A stretch of 64,000 bases of DNA, from NCBI GenBank assembly GCA_963513945.1, contig OY740716.1, positions 213,271,646-213,335,645 on the forward strand. The letters are read 5' to 3'. The DNA comes from Hydrotaea diabolus (lineage: Eukaryota; Arthropoda; Insecta; Diptera; Muscidae). The notes under the pieces are model-generated. The model was given only the letters and a program-made list of their open reading frames with translations, did no database searches and was not told the DNA's origin. A program made the translations under genes and the position numbers. Below, piece after piece: positions 36,725 through 49,457 of this stretch. The first letter of the stretch is position 1, and each line of letters opens with the position of its first letter.

Positions 36725-38342
36725 GATGAACGCTCTTTAGTTTTCTACAAAAATCGTAATTCAATCTTAAAGATTACAATTACGATCTGCAACAATTTTG
36801 CCTGATAGCCAAAGGAAAATCTGCACCTTATTCATTAATAATCATATTGATAATATGCCAAAGCTGACCTTCTTCGCCATGGGATTCCTTACATGCCCAA
36901 TCAACTTTCTTTATAAAATGCAATAGCTGTTTGTTTGTGGCCAAGTTTTCTTAATTAATGCAAATTAAACATTAAACTGACACATGTGATCTTTGCGACT
37001 GTTAAACATTTTTCAATTCACGATCAATGCAGCAACGAAAGAAATTCACTTTCTTCCTGGCTTCAAAACAAAGAAAGCAAACAGAAACAGAAAAAACATT
37101 TTTTGGGTGGGCCGAAAGGGGGAATATCAATGAACTGTGCAATAAATAAAAAATGTTTCTAATAAGACAAACAATTTCCAAATCAGAGATGATTTCACTT
37201 AACGTGATATATTCGAAAAATAAAAAAGCAACGCCACCACCATCATCGTGAACAACAGCATGGCAACGAGCTCGCCGACATAACATAACTGCTGGTAGAG
37301 GTCGTTCCTGAGGAAGCAATCTTGAATGCCTACAAGAGTATAAATAATTTTTATTGATAGTCAAGTGGTGTTGGTGGTAGTGGTGGCAATAAATTTTAAA
37401 TGATTTGCCTAAAAAGCACTATATTCGGCTATGGCTTTGCGATGTCCAAAAACAAGAGGAGCGACGAAAAAAATATTAACGAATTTATAGTCTTTTAAGG
37501 AGAATGTGTTTAACTAAACTTTGACACTTTCCACACACACATACACACGAATTTGTTAGCCCCAAAGAAAGACTCTACGAAGAATACCACAAGAAAATGG
37601 TAGGCAGATGTTTTCAACACGATAATAAATTGCCAAAAAAAACAATATAAGGTGTTTAATTTACTTCTGCTGGCAGGTACCAAACTCAATGGAGGAGTAG
37701 CGGCCAAAGGTGAATTAAATATTAAACACTTGTGCGCAAGGGTCTGCTGCTGTGGCAACTAGAAATCCAAATATTTTCGAGTACCATGAAACTCGGGTTC
37801 ATTAGTGCAGAGGTGGCGTTTGCCTTCTCGAAATCATATTTTCCTTGGCCATGACGTTATGTTCACGAACTTCTTTGTACGTTTTCTTTTTGTAATGTGG
37901 GGGGAAATGATATTAAATTAACCTTAATTGTGGCTATGCGTTGGCTGATGACCGGGCCACCTCTTGGAATTTAGCCCACTAAACTATTTTCTTTTTTAGT
38001 GCTTGTGCTTTTAAAGAATGTATCTTTCTATGTAAGTAATAAATTCCTCTGGAGATATTTCACAGATCATTAGGCATGGAAATCTTTATTTCCTTACCTT
38101 AAATTACCGGTCATTTAAGATCATCGCCCAGAAAGTCTTACATTTGGTCATCAAAGCAATTTTCAAAAACAAATTTAACGGTGTTTTAACGGTAATTTGG
38201 AAGTACATTTTTCCAAAAATAAGAAGGAAAACAAAACCGAAACTTTACTAGAAAAGTGAAAATTTTAAATATTTACATTAAGAGTGTCTCCACCCTCCTA
38301 CACGATTTTGCTCAACGGCCTGAGAATAAGGTAAAGCTCTTT
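36725..38342. other. Non-coding, nothing recognised
   Basis: 37000-37760 is A-rich on the plus strand. The 120-codon frame at complement 37002-37364 has no recognisable features. Confidence 0.35.
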
Positions 38343-38368
38343 AAACAAAAAACTTAAGACACAAACTT
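38343..38368 (+). repeat. Dispersed 25-bp motif, copy 12
   Basis: Reads AAACAAAAAACTTAAGACAC then AAACTT, followed by GAACTG. One core substitution (AAAAAC). Confidence 0.75.
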
Positions 38369-38789
38369 GAACTGTTCTTTGTTTTGTAGTATTTTTTTGT
38401 TTTGAGAAGATAGCAGAAAATACACGGTATTTCTTTATGTCATCAGATTTTCTAGTAAATACTTGGAGGGGGAGCAAGATTGCTCAGTTTCCCCTAAAAA
38501 ATTTTCTTTTGCCCCGTTTTCTTTTCGCTACAATTGTAACAGTGTCATACTGACTTCATTTCTTTTACAATGCCACTTCGCTTAGATGCATATCTGTGGA
38601 GATAAAATATTCGTCCGCATGCATAAATACATGCGGCTCAACTCAACTGATAAGAAGCAGACAATTGAAAAAAATACAACAACTGTCAAGAAAATGTAGG
38701 TGAACTTTAGCAATGAAGAGTGTATAGGAAATGAAAGACCTGTTTTCAGTTGCTAAAATTGAAAACGAGCCAAGATTGTGCCGCGATAA

Positions 38790-38815
38790 AAACAAAAGAC
38801 TTAGACAATGAACTT
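38790..38815 (+). repeat. Dispersed 25-bp motif, copy 13
   Basis: Reads AAACAAAAGACTTAGACAAT then GAACTT, with an intact core. Same orientation as copy 12, 447 bp away. Confidence 0.75.
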
Positions 38816-41208
38816 GAAGTGTAAACAATTTTTGATTTTTTTCGTCAGAAGAAGAAAACAGTTCGTGATTTTGGTTGAGGGCAAAGCAAAGCAAAACAAT
38901 AATAGGAAAGATAGAAACACAAAGTTAAAAGATGAGATTCAAGCTGGAGAAGATTAGATGTGCGGGATAATCAATCAGCTTAAATTCGTTTATAGAAATG
39001 AATGATATGATTTGAGGTGTTGTTAAAATCACACTGGATGTATTTCTTTTTTTCATAAAAATCCTAGGAAGGAACATACAAGGCAACATGTCTTAAATCT
39101 GTGTACGATTTAATTGGGAGATTACACACTGATTGGAGCTTACTGTTTAATGCCATCTTTAAATGGCATTCATGAAGTGGAAAACCTGTAACAGAATAAA
39201 ACCCTTAACAGGAGGAAATCAACCAAAATTGGGGTAAAAAAGCACTATTATAAAATAAATGCCTTCGCTGTTGATATGTTTTGATTAAAACACCTCCAGA
39301 AGATGAGTTATATATAAAGCGCTATATAAAAAAATATTATATAATTTTTTAGACCGTTTTAATTTTGACTAGCTTAAGTAAAAAATATTTTTTAAATGTG
39401 ACTTGTAGTGTCATAAAAATAGTTTTTGGTTTTGTAATTACCCCACAATTTTGTTTTCATCGGTTGTCGAGATCCAACTCTTGATGAAAATTATTTGAAA
39501 GGCAAATATCCATTATTCACAAAGCCTGCTGCGATATTTATGGGATATCTATACACCCGAGCACAATTTAGATTGAGGCGATAAATAATCCAAGCATTAC
39601 AAAATTAATAAGTTTCATAAAAGCGATCACCGGCATGTAACGACAAAACCTCTCTAATAACACTTAATAAAGAGAAGTTTAGCCTGAAAATTCGACCAAA
39701 TATTGCCCGTTTCGATTGTCACTTATTGTATTCGATTAAATATGGCCTGTCTGAGCAGTACTTGACTGACTTGACTTGACAACATATGAAGACATCTCAA
39801 GTAGGTCGATTCATAGATAGCCTCAAAAATAAAGCGTTCTTTCAATTTAATCTGCTCGCTGCCGAAAAGAAAGGGGCATAAAGCTGGCCACGATGGGGAC
39901 TTTTTTGTTTATACAAAATTAATATTTAAACACGCAGTCTCAAACTAAAATCATTTAGAAATCGTTTAAAAAAAATTTTAATTGATTTAATTAAAAAAAT
40001 TCCAGGCCGTAACCATTAAATATGTTATAGCTTCCTTAGACCGAACATCTTTGCCTCTGGCTGGCTACGTCAGCGGGAGAAATACTGAAAACTTAAATCA
40101 TACAAATCGTGACAATAACTTCAAATCTTCTCTCTCTCTCACCAAAAAAACAAAGTGAAAAAGAAAAAATTTGAAAATAAGATGCGCATCAAATTAACCA
40201 AAACTGTTTTCAGTTTTGCCTCTATCACATTGCCAGTGCAATGGCCAAGATGCACCACCAGCCAAGTAAACCAAAACTAAACGTAAGGAAACATTGGCTG
40301 TCAGACAGTCAGTCATGGTGCTGTGCTCTGCTGTTATGTTTTCTTTTTCACTTTTTTTTTTTGGATTACCCCCCGACAATGTTGACCTTAAACTTTTTGT
40401 TTTGTATTTTTTTTTTCGTTCACAAAATCTGTTTGGCCATGCTGCTCGCTAATGTTATTGACAGTTAATGGCCAAAAGCAGTTTGAAATGAAATCTGTAT
40501 AGTTCGTAAGAGTGTGTGTGTGTGCCAGAGTTTGTGTGTGTTTTCAGTTTATTGTCTTTATAATGAAATGAAAAACGTTATTTTTATTTTTTTTGGGAAA
40601 CACTTTCGTTTTCGTGTATGCTTGTGTCGAAAATTGGGTGGTGAAGGCTGTTCGTTTTCACACTTGATTGAGGAGGAAATGCCGAACATGCTGGAGAAAA
40701 GATACCCGGTAATTGATGGCCAAAATAATTGGATAATTTAAAATATATTTGGCTGGGATAATATATATAATGGCATGTGTGGTTGTGAGGGAACATCGCG
40801 GCGAGGACCCTCAAGGGGGTTATCATTAGTACAACTTATAAAAGCCCTAGTTAGAGTCATTTGAAAAATAACTCGAAAGATCGAAGCATTTTGTTTTGCC
40901 TAATAAGTATTTAAATTATATGAACTCTAAGTGGGTTCACATATTTAAAGAAATCCTATAGTTTTCGTGAAGAGTAAAACAATGCAGATATTTGTTGAGG
41001 TTTTACACAAGGTTTGTCTAACTAGTTGTATATTTTTTATCATATGTTGTATTAATTTAATAGATAGTGTTTTCTGCTTAAAAGGAAGCCATACCTCGAA
41101 TTATTTTGCTTATAGGGTCCTTCTGAAAATGCACACTACCATTCGCTTCGATATCGCTTCTCAGAGTGGCCTTACAGCAGGTCAGAAATGGAAAACTACT
41201 TTGTGTGA
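38816..41208. other. Non-coding; TC and TG microsatellites
   Basis: TC run at 40127-40140 and TG runs at 40511-40540. No gene supported. Confidence 0.4.
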
Positions 41209-41690
41209 AAAATCATATTTTCTAATGAAGCGCATTTTAGTCTCCTTTGTTTGGAAAACCAAATATTCTGATAAAGCCCATTTACGCCTGAGCTACTTAA
41301 CTAATAATCAAAACTTGCGCTTTCTCTAAAGTGGATAAACTCACACATGTGGTATCTGAAGCGATGGCTTTATTGACCAATTTATCTTAACTAAAATGGG
41401 CCAGAAATGGCATCCGTCAACGGTGAACGCTACAGAGGCATTTGAAACTATTTTTGGTAACCGCCGTTAAAAGCATGAACTTCGCTGATGTTTAATTTCA
41501 GCTGCATGGCTCATACCACAAAGCCCACTCTACAAATGGTGTTATGCGCTCCAAGATGGGTAATTGTGTTATTAGCCGTCTTGGCTATGTCAATTTGCCG
41601 CTTGACGCTTTTTTGGGCTTAACGATTCAAACTTTTGAGGCAAATGTCGAGCAGTCCATTCGTGAGAAAGAACCAGAAACATAGATGTTT
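41209..41690 (+). pseudogene. IS630/Tc1-superfamily transposase remnant
   Basis: Pieces in several frames, in order: KIIFSNEAHFSL (41209-41244), then a second version of the same block, YSDKAHLRLSYLTNNQNLRF (from 41264). Then VNGERYRGI, NYFW, CMAHTTKPTLQM, GNCVISRLGYVN and TFEANVEQSIRE. Known: the order SDEAHF (first catalytic Asp), VNGERYR, QDGA-CHTA, VISR-G-VNWPPRSCDLTPLD and -ANVEQAI--I belongs to a DDE transposase family common in insects within the Tc1/IS630 superfamily. The QD motif and the last catalytic Asp are lost, and there are many stops and frame changes. The N-terminal DNA-binding part was not found and inverted ends were not located. Confidence 0.8.
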
Positions 41691-42712
41691 GGCATAATTT
41701 GCAGATACAAAGCCCAAGATAACCTAAACTTGAAAGGGACTAAAGGAGCGTTGTGTAAAAGAAATTTAGTGACTTTTGAGGAATAAGGCCAAAAACTATT
41801 AAAATTTAATTGTAGCCTTTTCGAACACTGAGAAAATGTCCTTCGAAAAGAAATTTAGGAATATCACTTTTAGCATTGCGAAATTTACGATGCTGTAAAT
41901 GCGGGTGTGTCTGTTAACCCTAGCATATCATTAATGAGATATACCACGCCATACTCCTAAAACTGTAACAGGGGACTGTAATTTTGAATTTCTATTTCTA
42001 TTATATCGAAATTTTGCTCTGTAATCATATAAATATATGAGGTACAAATTAAGGCGATCTAGGCAAATCTGTAGCACCATTTGTGTATATGCCCGCCCAT
42101 CCAGAAAGACGTAATAGTTGTCTGGATTTGAAAGATCTGAAAGAGTTGTTCTCCTGCAATTAGACACCGGTACAAGTTATTCTAAGCCAACCTAGGCTAA
42201 CCTAGCAAAATTTGTCTATCTGTCAGTCTGGAAACGATTTCAGCAATGGAGACAGGCGGATAAAAGTTGGCAAAGGCTTGGACCTAGCTGGTAAAAATAT
42301 ATTTTTATTAATATTTATCGCACAATTGAAAGGCGATTTTGTCATGCTTGCCTATATGGCGGTCTATTTATGGAAGGCACCATCAGTCCACTTATTTAAT
42401 ATACTTATAGAAACTTAACACAAACAAATCATATTATTACATAACGTTTGGATTGAAACTAAGCAGACTCAGGCTAGAGAAGAAAAGTGTTTCTGTAATG
42501 AAACAACCTCAAAAAAACAATACTTTTCCAGTACCATATATACTGGTATGTTCTTGACTACCACATGTCCTTCGCCAATAGATGATCAGTTTTACTTCCT
42601 CTCTGGGGAGTTATAGAATCGTGTGACGTGTGAATGATAAAGTCATTATCGCTCGGTTTTACTTTCCATTTCAAAATTCTCATTTTCTTTTCACCCCCTG
42701 AATAGCAGAAAA
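41691..42712. other. Non-coding, nothing recognised
   Basis: No repeat or coding similarity seen. Confidence 0.4.
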
Positions 42713-42738
42713 AAACAAAAGACTTAAGCTACACACTT
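42713..42738 (+). repeat. Dispersed 25-bp motif, copy 14
   Basis: Reads AAACAAAAGACTTAAGCTAC then ACACTT, with an intact core. Confidence 0.75.
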
Positions 42739-44910
42739 CATTTGTTTGTTTGTTTTTCTTCCACAATAGCAAGAAAAACGCGCCAAACTTTCTCATCTGC
42801 TATTTTGTGTCTTTTTGACATTTAAATTATCAATCAAATCACAACGATAGAAAACATAGCAAAGAAATATTTCACGAACAAAACAAACCAGCGCCAGGTG
42901 TGGATGGATACTTTTAAATACCCGATAATCAAGTGTAAAGCTAACAAAACAAATCGACAGAAGAAAAAAAAGAAACTAATAAAATGCCATTTACTACTGT
43001 TCAGCATCACTACAGCTGTTTCGATAGAGCTTAGAAAAGACAATATGTCTGCCATCATCAATGATGACCATGGACACCATGAAGAGTTATGGCCACCAGC
43101 ATTAAGATGGGGACAGGCAAAAAGAAAAGCCAAGACCACCTAGTTGTTTTAGAAAATTGATAATTCATAATTGTATAAGATCAATTGTACGGAATATTTG
43201 CCATTGCCAAATAAAGAAATACTCAAGATCAACAATGTCGTTGAACATTTTCAAGCCAGATGTCCACAGAAATAGGTATTTAATATTTTTTGTGGGGGGT
43301 GAGGGGACTATTTTTTTTTTGAAAAATTGAAAACCTCTTTAACATCAGTTACTTGACATACGTATAAATAAATGTTGAACGTATTTATAGTCTTAACTCC
43401 TCCGCCGAAATGCAACACTTGGTTGAATAAAACAAAACACACACAAAAGAGATTTCTTTTTCCCCCGTCATACTGATGCTCTTGCGGTGATCCGTGCAGC
43501 AGGCTGTTGTCCCAGTGCGACAGCGTTGCAACACACAATCATGAAAGCAAATGTATGCAACATTTCAAACAACTTGTCTGTTTTTCTCTCTTGCCAAATA
43601 TTTTACCTCAAATGCAGCAGTATTGTACGAGTATGTGTGTGTATGCTAGTGCCTGCCTGTCTGTCTTTGCATATATGCCATTAAAAGTCAGTTTTTTTGG
43701 GGTCCAAAACCAAAAGGATGTTTCTTGTGGCATGGCATGGAGATCGATGTTGCCGCTGTTGTTGGTGGCGGTTAAAACAATTTTCTGTTTTCGCTGCTGA
43801 CGCTTGCTTTAAATAAATGTATACATATTCAGTGAATTGAGATAAATATTTAACCATTTTTCCGTTGTTAAGTTAAGGCAACAAACAAAACATCGTCGTC
43901 GGCGGCGATGGTGGAAGCGGCGACTGCGTTGTGGCACTTTTTGTCTGTACTAAAACTTTCTTTCGGCATAGCTGGCAAGCACAAAAAAAGGAATTTTTCC
44001 TTCAAATTGGCCGAGCAACTGCACATTCATTCATGCAGAGTCTTCGCGTAGAAAACTAAAAACAATATGCATGGATTTGCGCTGTGGCAATGCCACTTGA
44101 ACTTGAAAATTAATTTGAATAAATTTTTGCCTATCTTTGGCGCGTTTTGCACTTTTTATGTATTGTAATTTTGTGCTTCAGTAAATTTTAAACTCAAATG
44201 ACATTATAAGCGAGTAAGACAAAGACACACATACTCGTACACAGAGGACTTAAACATATTTCAGTTTTCCATTGCCAGGTACGAGTAGCAGTAAAAGATT
44301 TTTATAATTGATAAAATATAATAATATATTGTTCGTATAGAGCAAAGTTTATTTGTTTTGCTGGTGTTGTTGTTTTGAGTTTCGTTCCTCTAAAACAATA
44401 AAACAAAAAAATTTCTCCTGTGAAAGCTTTAAGATTGCTGTGTCGTTTGTTTGCTTGGTTTATTTATTGTTTGTGGCATTTTGCTGCCATTACGGTTGCT
44501 GTAATTGAACACATCCTCTTTTTGAAAAGATGATCGCTTCGGAAGATGTAGCAACCTCAGCAGCAGTTGGCCGTTCGGTCGTTTCATCTCGTATATGTGT
44601 GTGTGTTTAAGTATGGCCTTTGCTTTTGGCCACCAAAAATCCTACTACCTTTTCTGGTCACTGCGGTCAAATGAAAGAGAAATGACATTTCATGTTTACT
44701 GTAAACTCATATTTATTGCATGTGACATATCAGGTTCTTTGTGGAGGTTTCTTAGCTTGACTTCATCAAAAAAAAATATCTTTTCATTTTCATTGGCCTT
44801 TTTTGTGTGTGTTTGTCTGAGGGCAATTGAAATAGTATTTATTGCTTTCGAATGCATTTTATCATTATTTATGTAGCCATACTCCCCAAGTATGGAATTT
44901 CCGAAAAGGA
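42739..44910. other. Non-coding; more complex blocks at 43.5-44.1 and 44.5 kb
   Basis: 43480-44060 is less AT-rich than its surroundings, with CATCGTCGTCGGCGGCGATGG near 43890, and could hold regulatory DNA. No reading frame or splice structure is convincing. Confidence 0.35.
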
Positions 44911-44936
44911 AAACGAAAGACTTAAGACACAAGCAC
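44911..44936 (+). repeat. Dispersed 25-bp motif, copy 15
   Basis: Reads AAACGAAAGACTTAAGACAC then AAGCAC. One core substitution (CGAAAG). Confidence 0.75.
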
Positions 44937-46178
44937 GCAATGGTTACTTCAATAAGGGATACAATTTTTGTACATCACTGGTGGTATTCATTTTACGATG
45001 CGGCATTTTTTTAACAACCTGAAACGTTATAATTGTAAAATAATTGATCGGAGTGAAAAGATTTCAAATATTTTCCAATTAGTTTTTCTCTAATCGACAG
45101 CAAAAAGTGCGTGAGGAACGTAACATTAAAGTGCAATCATAAAGCAGTTACAAAAAGGTCAATAAATTTTTTTACAAAGAGTTCCATCAAAAGAAAATTC
45201 AGTAATTCAAGAACGGCATGCAATTGCTTGGGGAAAAGTACATGCTCAAACTCTAATTAAATAAAGAGCCTAATGTGGTGGTAAAGCCATGGATGGCCAT
45301 TTATATTTTCACCAGTGTTCTTTATCAAAATTACATTTTGAGTGTAAATCTAGGCATATAAAAGTCAGATTAAAAACTCAACTTACACAGGCTTGAGAAG
45401 CTGACTCGCTTTGTAGGATTTGTCAATAAACGGCAAGTTTTTCCTAAAACCAAGCAAACACAGGTAAATCGTACATAGTAAATGTTTAAACTTTCTTTCT
45501 AATCAATAACCTTTTTAATATTTGTCATAGCTTAAGGGACTAGGGGATATTTTATATCACATATCCCCTCACTGACAGGTCGTAGAACTAGTGATGATTC
45601 TATGCTTGCAGTCTACCATGCGAATTTATGGTCTTTCATTTAAAGATTTGCGGCTCAATGCAGACTTTTGTATTAGTTATCCTTCCAGCTAAATTCAAAA
45701 TCTACGTCGACAATTGGATAGTTCCGGAGCATAACATAACGTTGTGTCCTATTTTTAAGGCGCACATTAGCCCTTTCTGCTGAATATAAGTACATAGCAA
45801 CCCTGTTGCACATCCCCAGATGGTTTTGCCAGGTCAGGCTCCTGCACTCAAGAAGAAACCTTAGCCTTGTCTTCTATGACTTTGCTCAAGTTTAATAAGA
45901 AACAACGAGTTGTTGTGCCTTTGGTAGGGTTTCTCTATAGCATCTCTCTTTTATGGATGATATGGGAAACCTTCTCCGAAAACAGTAAGCTGTGTCCAAT
46001 AAAATTAAAACTGAATAAGCGGGCTCTAAGCCTTATGTGCCTGTATGTGAGTTGTTAGTATTTTTATACAGAACTTTTAATGACTTTTAACTAAAATCAC
46101 TTACAACAAAAGTTTTGCGGCATAAACCATGCCTTATTTAATTTTAACTGATCGCCAAATTTCCTGGTTAACAATTAA
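44937..46178. other. Non-coding, nothing recognised
   Basis: No repeat or coding similarity seen. Confidence 0.4.
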
Positions 46179-46203
46179 CGCTTGTTTCCTAAGTCTTTTG
46201 TAT
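46179..46203 (-). repeat. Dispersed 25-bp motif, copy 16
   Basis: The minus strand reads ATACAAAAGACTTAGGAAAC then AAGCG, with an intact core. Confidence 0.7.
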
Positions 46204-46425
46204 GCGACTGCAATTGTCTTCATGGATCCATTCACAAAATGTCAGTTGTGTGTCATTGTTATTTACGTGCCTTGATAGGCGGTTTAAGGAAATAAAAGAT
46301 CCCATTCCACAGGATATAGTATTTGTTCTGAAGTAATACGATGAATTCGGCGAAGAAGACACCCAACAATTAAACACAAAGGGCCCGTACCATCATGGAA
46401 AACGATACGATTTCTAAACAAATGT

Positions 46426-46518
46426 CAAGGTAGCGGTAGCATTGAACCCTTTCTGAACGTTTGCTTTTCTATCAAGGTGCTGATAGCATTAAACCACTCA
46501 TTAACGGCTGCTTTTCTG
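46426..46518 (+). repeat. Two-copy diverged tandem repeat, period 47 bp
   Basis: CAAGG-(T)GC-G-TAGCATT-AACC starts at 46426 and 46473, each ending in (T/C)TGCTTTTCT. Confidence 0.65.
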
Positions 46519-49103
46519 AGTCCTGGGAAAATATGGCAAATAGAAAATATACATTTCTTTGCCAGAAACCTTTGGCCGACTTCTAAAGACCAGCATTCAA
46601 TAATTCGTCATTGCTATCATGCGAATTAACACCACTCGATTATCTTTTTTCCTTCATCAGCGCTTACATCCCAACCAATTTAAATGATCTCATCTTGGAT
46701 ATGCTGATTATTTTCCTGGTATTAGTTCAAAATATAGTAGCACTGCTACAGCAACTTTAAAAGACTCTATTGATTGACGCCACTACTTATTTGCCTCTTT
46801 GGAGGTACTTGGAAATCAACTACCAACATTGGGTTTATATACAAAATTACACTTCAAAGATATTCTTCAAAACTTTCAATAATATTTTGAAACAAAACAT
46901 ATTGCAATTGACACCAATATCCACAAAAAAGTAAACAAGCAAGCAAAACACTCGATTCCTACTGACCAATTATTTGCTTGATTATTTTTCAATAGCAAAA
47001 TCCCCCTAAATAATCAAACACTTGACTTTAAAGAAGAACCAAAATACGGAAAAAGAAAACACTCTTGCCATACACTTCAGTTCAAGCAGCAGCGACACAA
47101 ATTGCTACCATCAATTACACTTTTTTAAGTAAATTGTTTTTTGATATGGCCATAAAAAGTGAGCAAATCGTGTATTTATTTAACCGACCAACAGAAGCTA
47201 CATCAAAATCAGCACTTTTATTTGTTTAACATTAAACCCAAAACGCATAAAAAAAAACTTGGATTTTTTTGCTATGCTAAATTTTTTAAGAGATAGAGTT
47301 TTTGTGCCGTCCTTAAACTGACAGACGACTTCATTTCAAAAGAGTTTGAGAGGAAATAAATTTAAAAAAAGAACCATGATCATCATTACAGTTATTACGT
47401 TAGTAATCATCATCAACGGGGGCTGTAGTAGTTTTTTTTTGGTATGAAAACTCTCACTCTTCAAAACGGTCTACGTGATGATGATTATCATCAACATTAT
47501 TTGCCATCCATCCACTTTATGGCCATATAATTGTGGACAGATACCAAATGAACCCGACAAAAACTACTCAAATGCTGAAGACGAGTCGGCCGATAACTGT
47601 TTTTTTTATTTATTTATTATGATATTCATGGAGTTTTATGACCGTCTTTTTTGTTGTCTTTTTCCGAGAAGCAACACTCTCTTATACTTTAACTTTAAAA
47701 TATTGGCTGCCCACCACATTTTATGTGAGTTATTTTTGTTTGTTTTTTTCCCTGATCGTTTTCACAGCCAGTGGCTTAGACCGAGGAGAAAAAAACTAAT
47801 CTGAAGTCTGTTGTCTTGTGATCTTTTAACCTACAAACGTTTTTTGTTTGTGCGAGTCCGTCGTCTAATTACCGTTGATATAATTACATTTTTGAAACAC
47901 AATTTCTCTGTACAAGTAAAAACTGTAACATTGGCTATTTAGAAATCAAAACTTACAGAAAACTGAGATGTTTTAATTGTTCGCCACCTGATCATACCGA
48001 TGATGATGGTCGGTTTTTCCTTTCTTCTCAAAACAAACAATCCGCGTTAAGCGTCAATAGTCGAGAGAGAAAAGCAAGCCAACGCCAGAACGGCATTAGC
48101 CAACTGACCTAGTTCTTAAAAGACTTACACCGCTATGTTGTTGTGTTTTGCCCCCTCGTTTTTTTTCTTCTTCATCCTCTAAATATTTGTCTTGGCTTTT
48201 AGTTTTTGTTTCAATTCTAAAGATGTTGTTGTTATTGTTGAGTTTTCAAACAATTATTTCCCTCCAGATTAAGCCACAGACATAGATATGTGGCTCGCTG
48301 CTGTTGCCGGTACTGGTGCAGGTGATGCAGCAGCTCCGCTGAGCTGTCGATTAGCCGAGACTATCGTCTACGGATTAGCATTTTAACTTAATTGTTGTTG
48401 GTGTTATATGTGTGCGCTGGCCTAATGCCGCTGCCTGTAAATGCTTTCAGCCAAGTTTACTCTTGAGGAAAGGTTTAGCTCACGCTTTGTCATCATCTCT
48501 GAAGTTCATTTTGTGGTGGGTCTAGCAGCGTGTAATTATACTAGCGCCATTGTTTGTGGATGTTCTATGAACTGGTTTACATTGTTGATAATGCACTAAG
48601 CAAAGTCTACAGTGGGGGATAGAAAATTCTTTCTCGATAGCTATTAAGGTCTAGAGTAGTCAAGTCAGAAGAATTTAATTTTTTTTTAATAACAGTCTGC
48701 AATTCGTTGATAACAATTTTTTGTTTTTAAAGAGGAGCATTGACTTATTAAAAATCTAAAATAATCCGATAATTAATTTTTTAAAAAACTTATGTAGCTT
48801 AGAAGTAATATTTGTGATTTCTCTAATGTAGTGTTTTTTAATAGCAGTGATATATAAGAATATCGGTATTATTTTTTTCATCTTAACCACCTCCGAAGTG
48901 TAGAAAGTATAAATTATATTTTATTGCGTTTGCAGTTAATTCAAATATTAGTCGGAGACCCGATTAATAGTAATATATAAGTATACCATCTTCGTTAAAT
49001 TCTAAGACAATCTACTCAAATCCGTCCACTCGATCGTGTAACGAATGTATCCTGAAAGATCGCATAGTGATGGCTTTTGTTCATATGCTGTTTGAGATTC
49101 TTA
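46519..49103. other. Non-coding; one more complex block at 48.2-48.5 kb
   Basis: 48260-48520 has mixed composition with GCTGCTGTTGCCGGTACTGG and could be regulatory. No gene supported. Confidence 0.35.
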
Positions 49104-49457
49104 GTCCCCATTTACAGGAGACAATTTTAATTGCCGCAACTCTCAGTTTCTAGGAAAGACGGGTAAAGGGGAATGGAAAGCGACTAAACTTGCCCGTATT
49201 TCCAGTTCCTTTTGTGTTTTTTGTAGTGTGAAGTTGGCTGCAGACTTTTTTGGTGTTTTTCCACACAAAAATCAGAGCGAATGAAAACAAAAATTGCCGT
49301 AACCGAATTTCCTTGTGTAAACATAACAGGCACGTTCAAAAGGGAATCGTAAAAATTGACGCGAGTGAAGTAACCAAATTGTATTGTGTAAACACAGCAG
49401 GCAAGTAAATTGAAAAGGAAATCTAAAAATTGGCACGTTGCCCATGTAAATGGGGAC
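49104..49457. mobile_element. 354-bp inverted-end element with TTA target duplication
   Basis: The left end GTCCCCATTTACA and right end TGTAAATGGGGAC are exact 13-bp inverse complements. Each is immediately flanked by TTA (49101-49103 and 49458-49460). Inside are two diverged direct copies with a 71-bp offset (AACCGAATTTCCTTGTGTAA at about 49301 against AACCAAATTGTATTGTGTAA at about 49372). Known: a 3-bp TWA duplication is typical of PIF/Harbinger-type MITEs. With only one copy in the window, the class is an inference. Confidence 0.65.

Noticed and set aside
37002..37364. 120-codon minus-strand frame
   Set aside because: Composition-driven, with no domain and no transcript signals.
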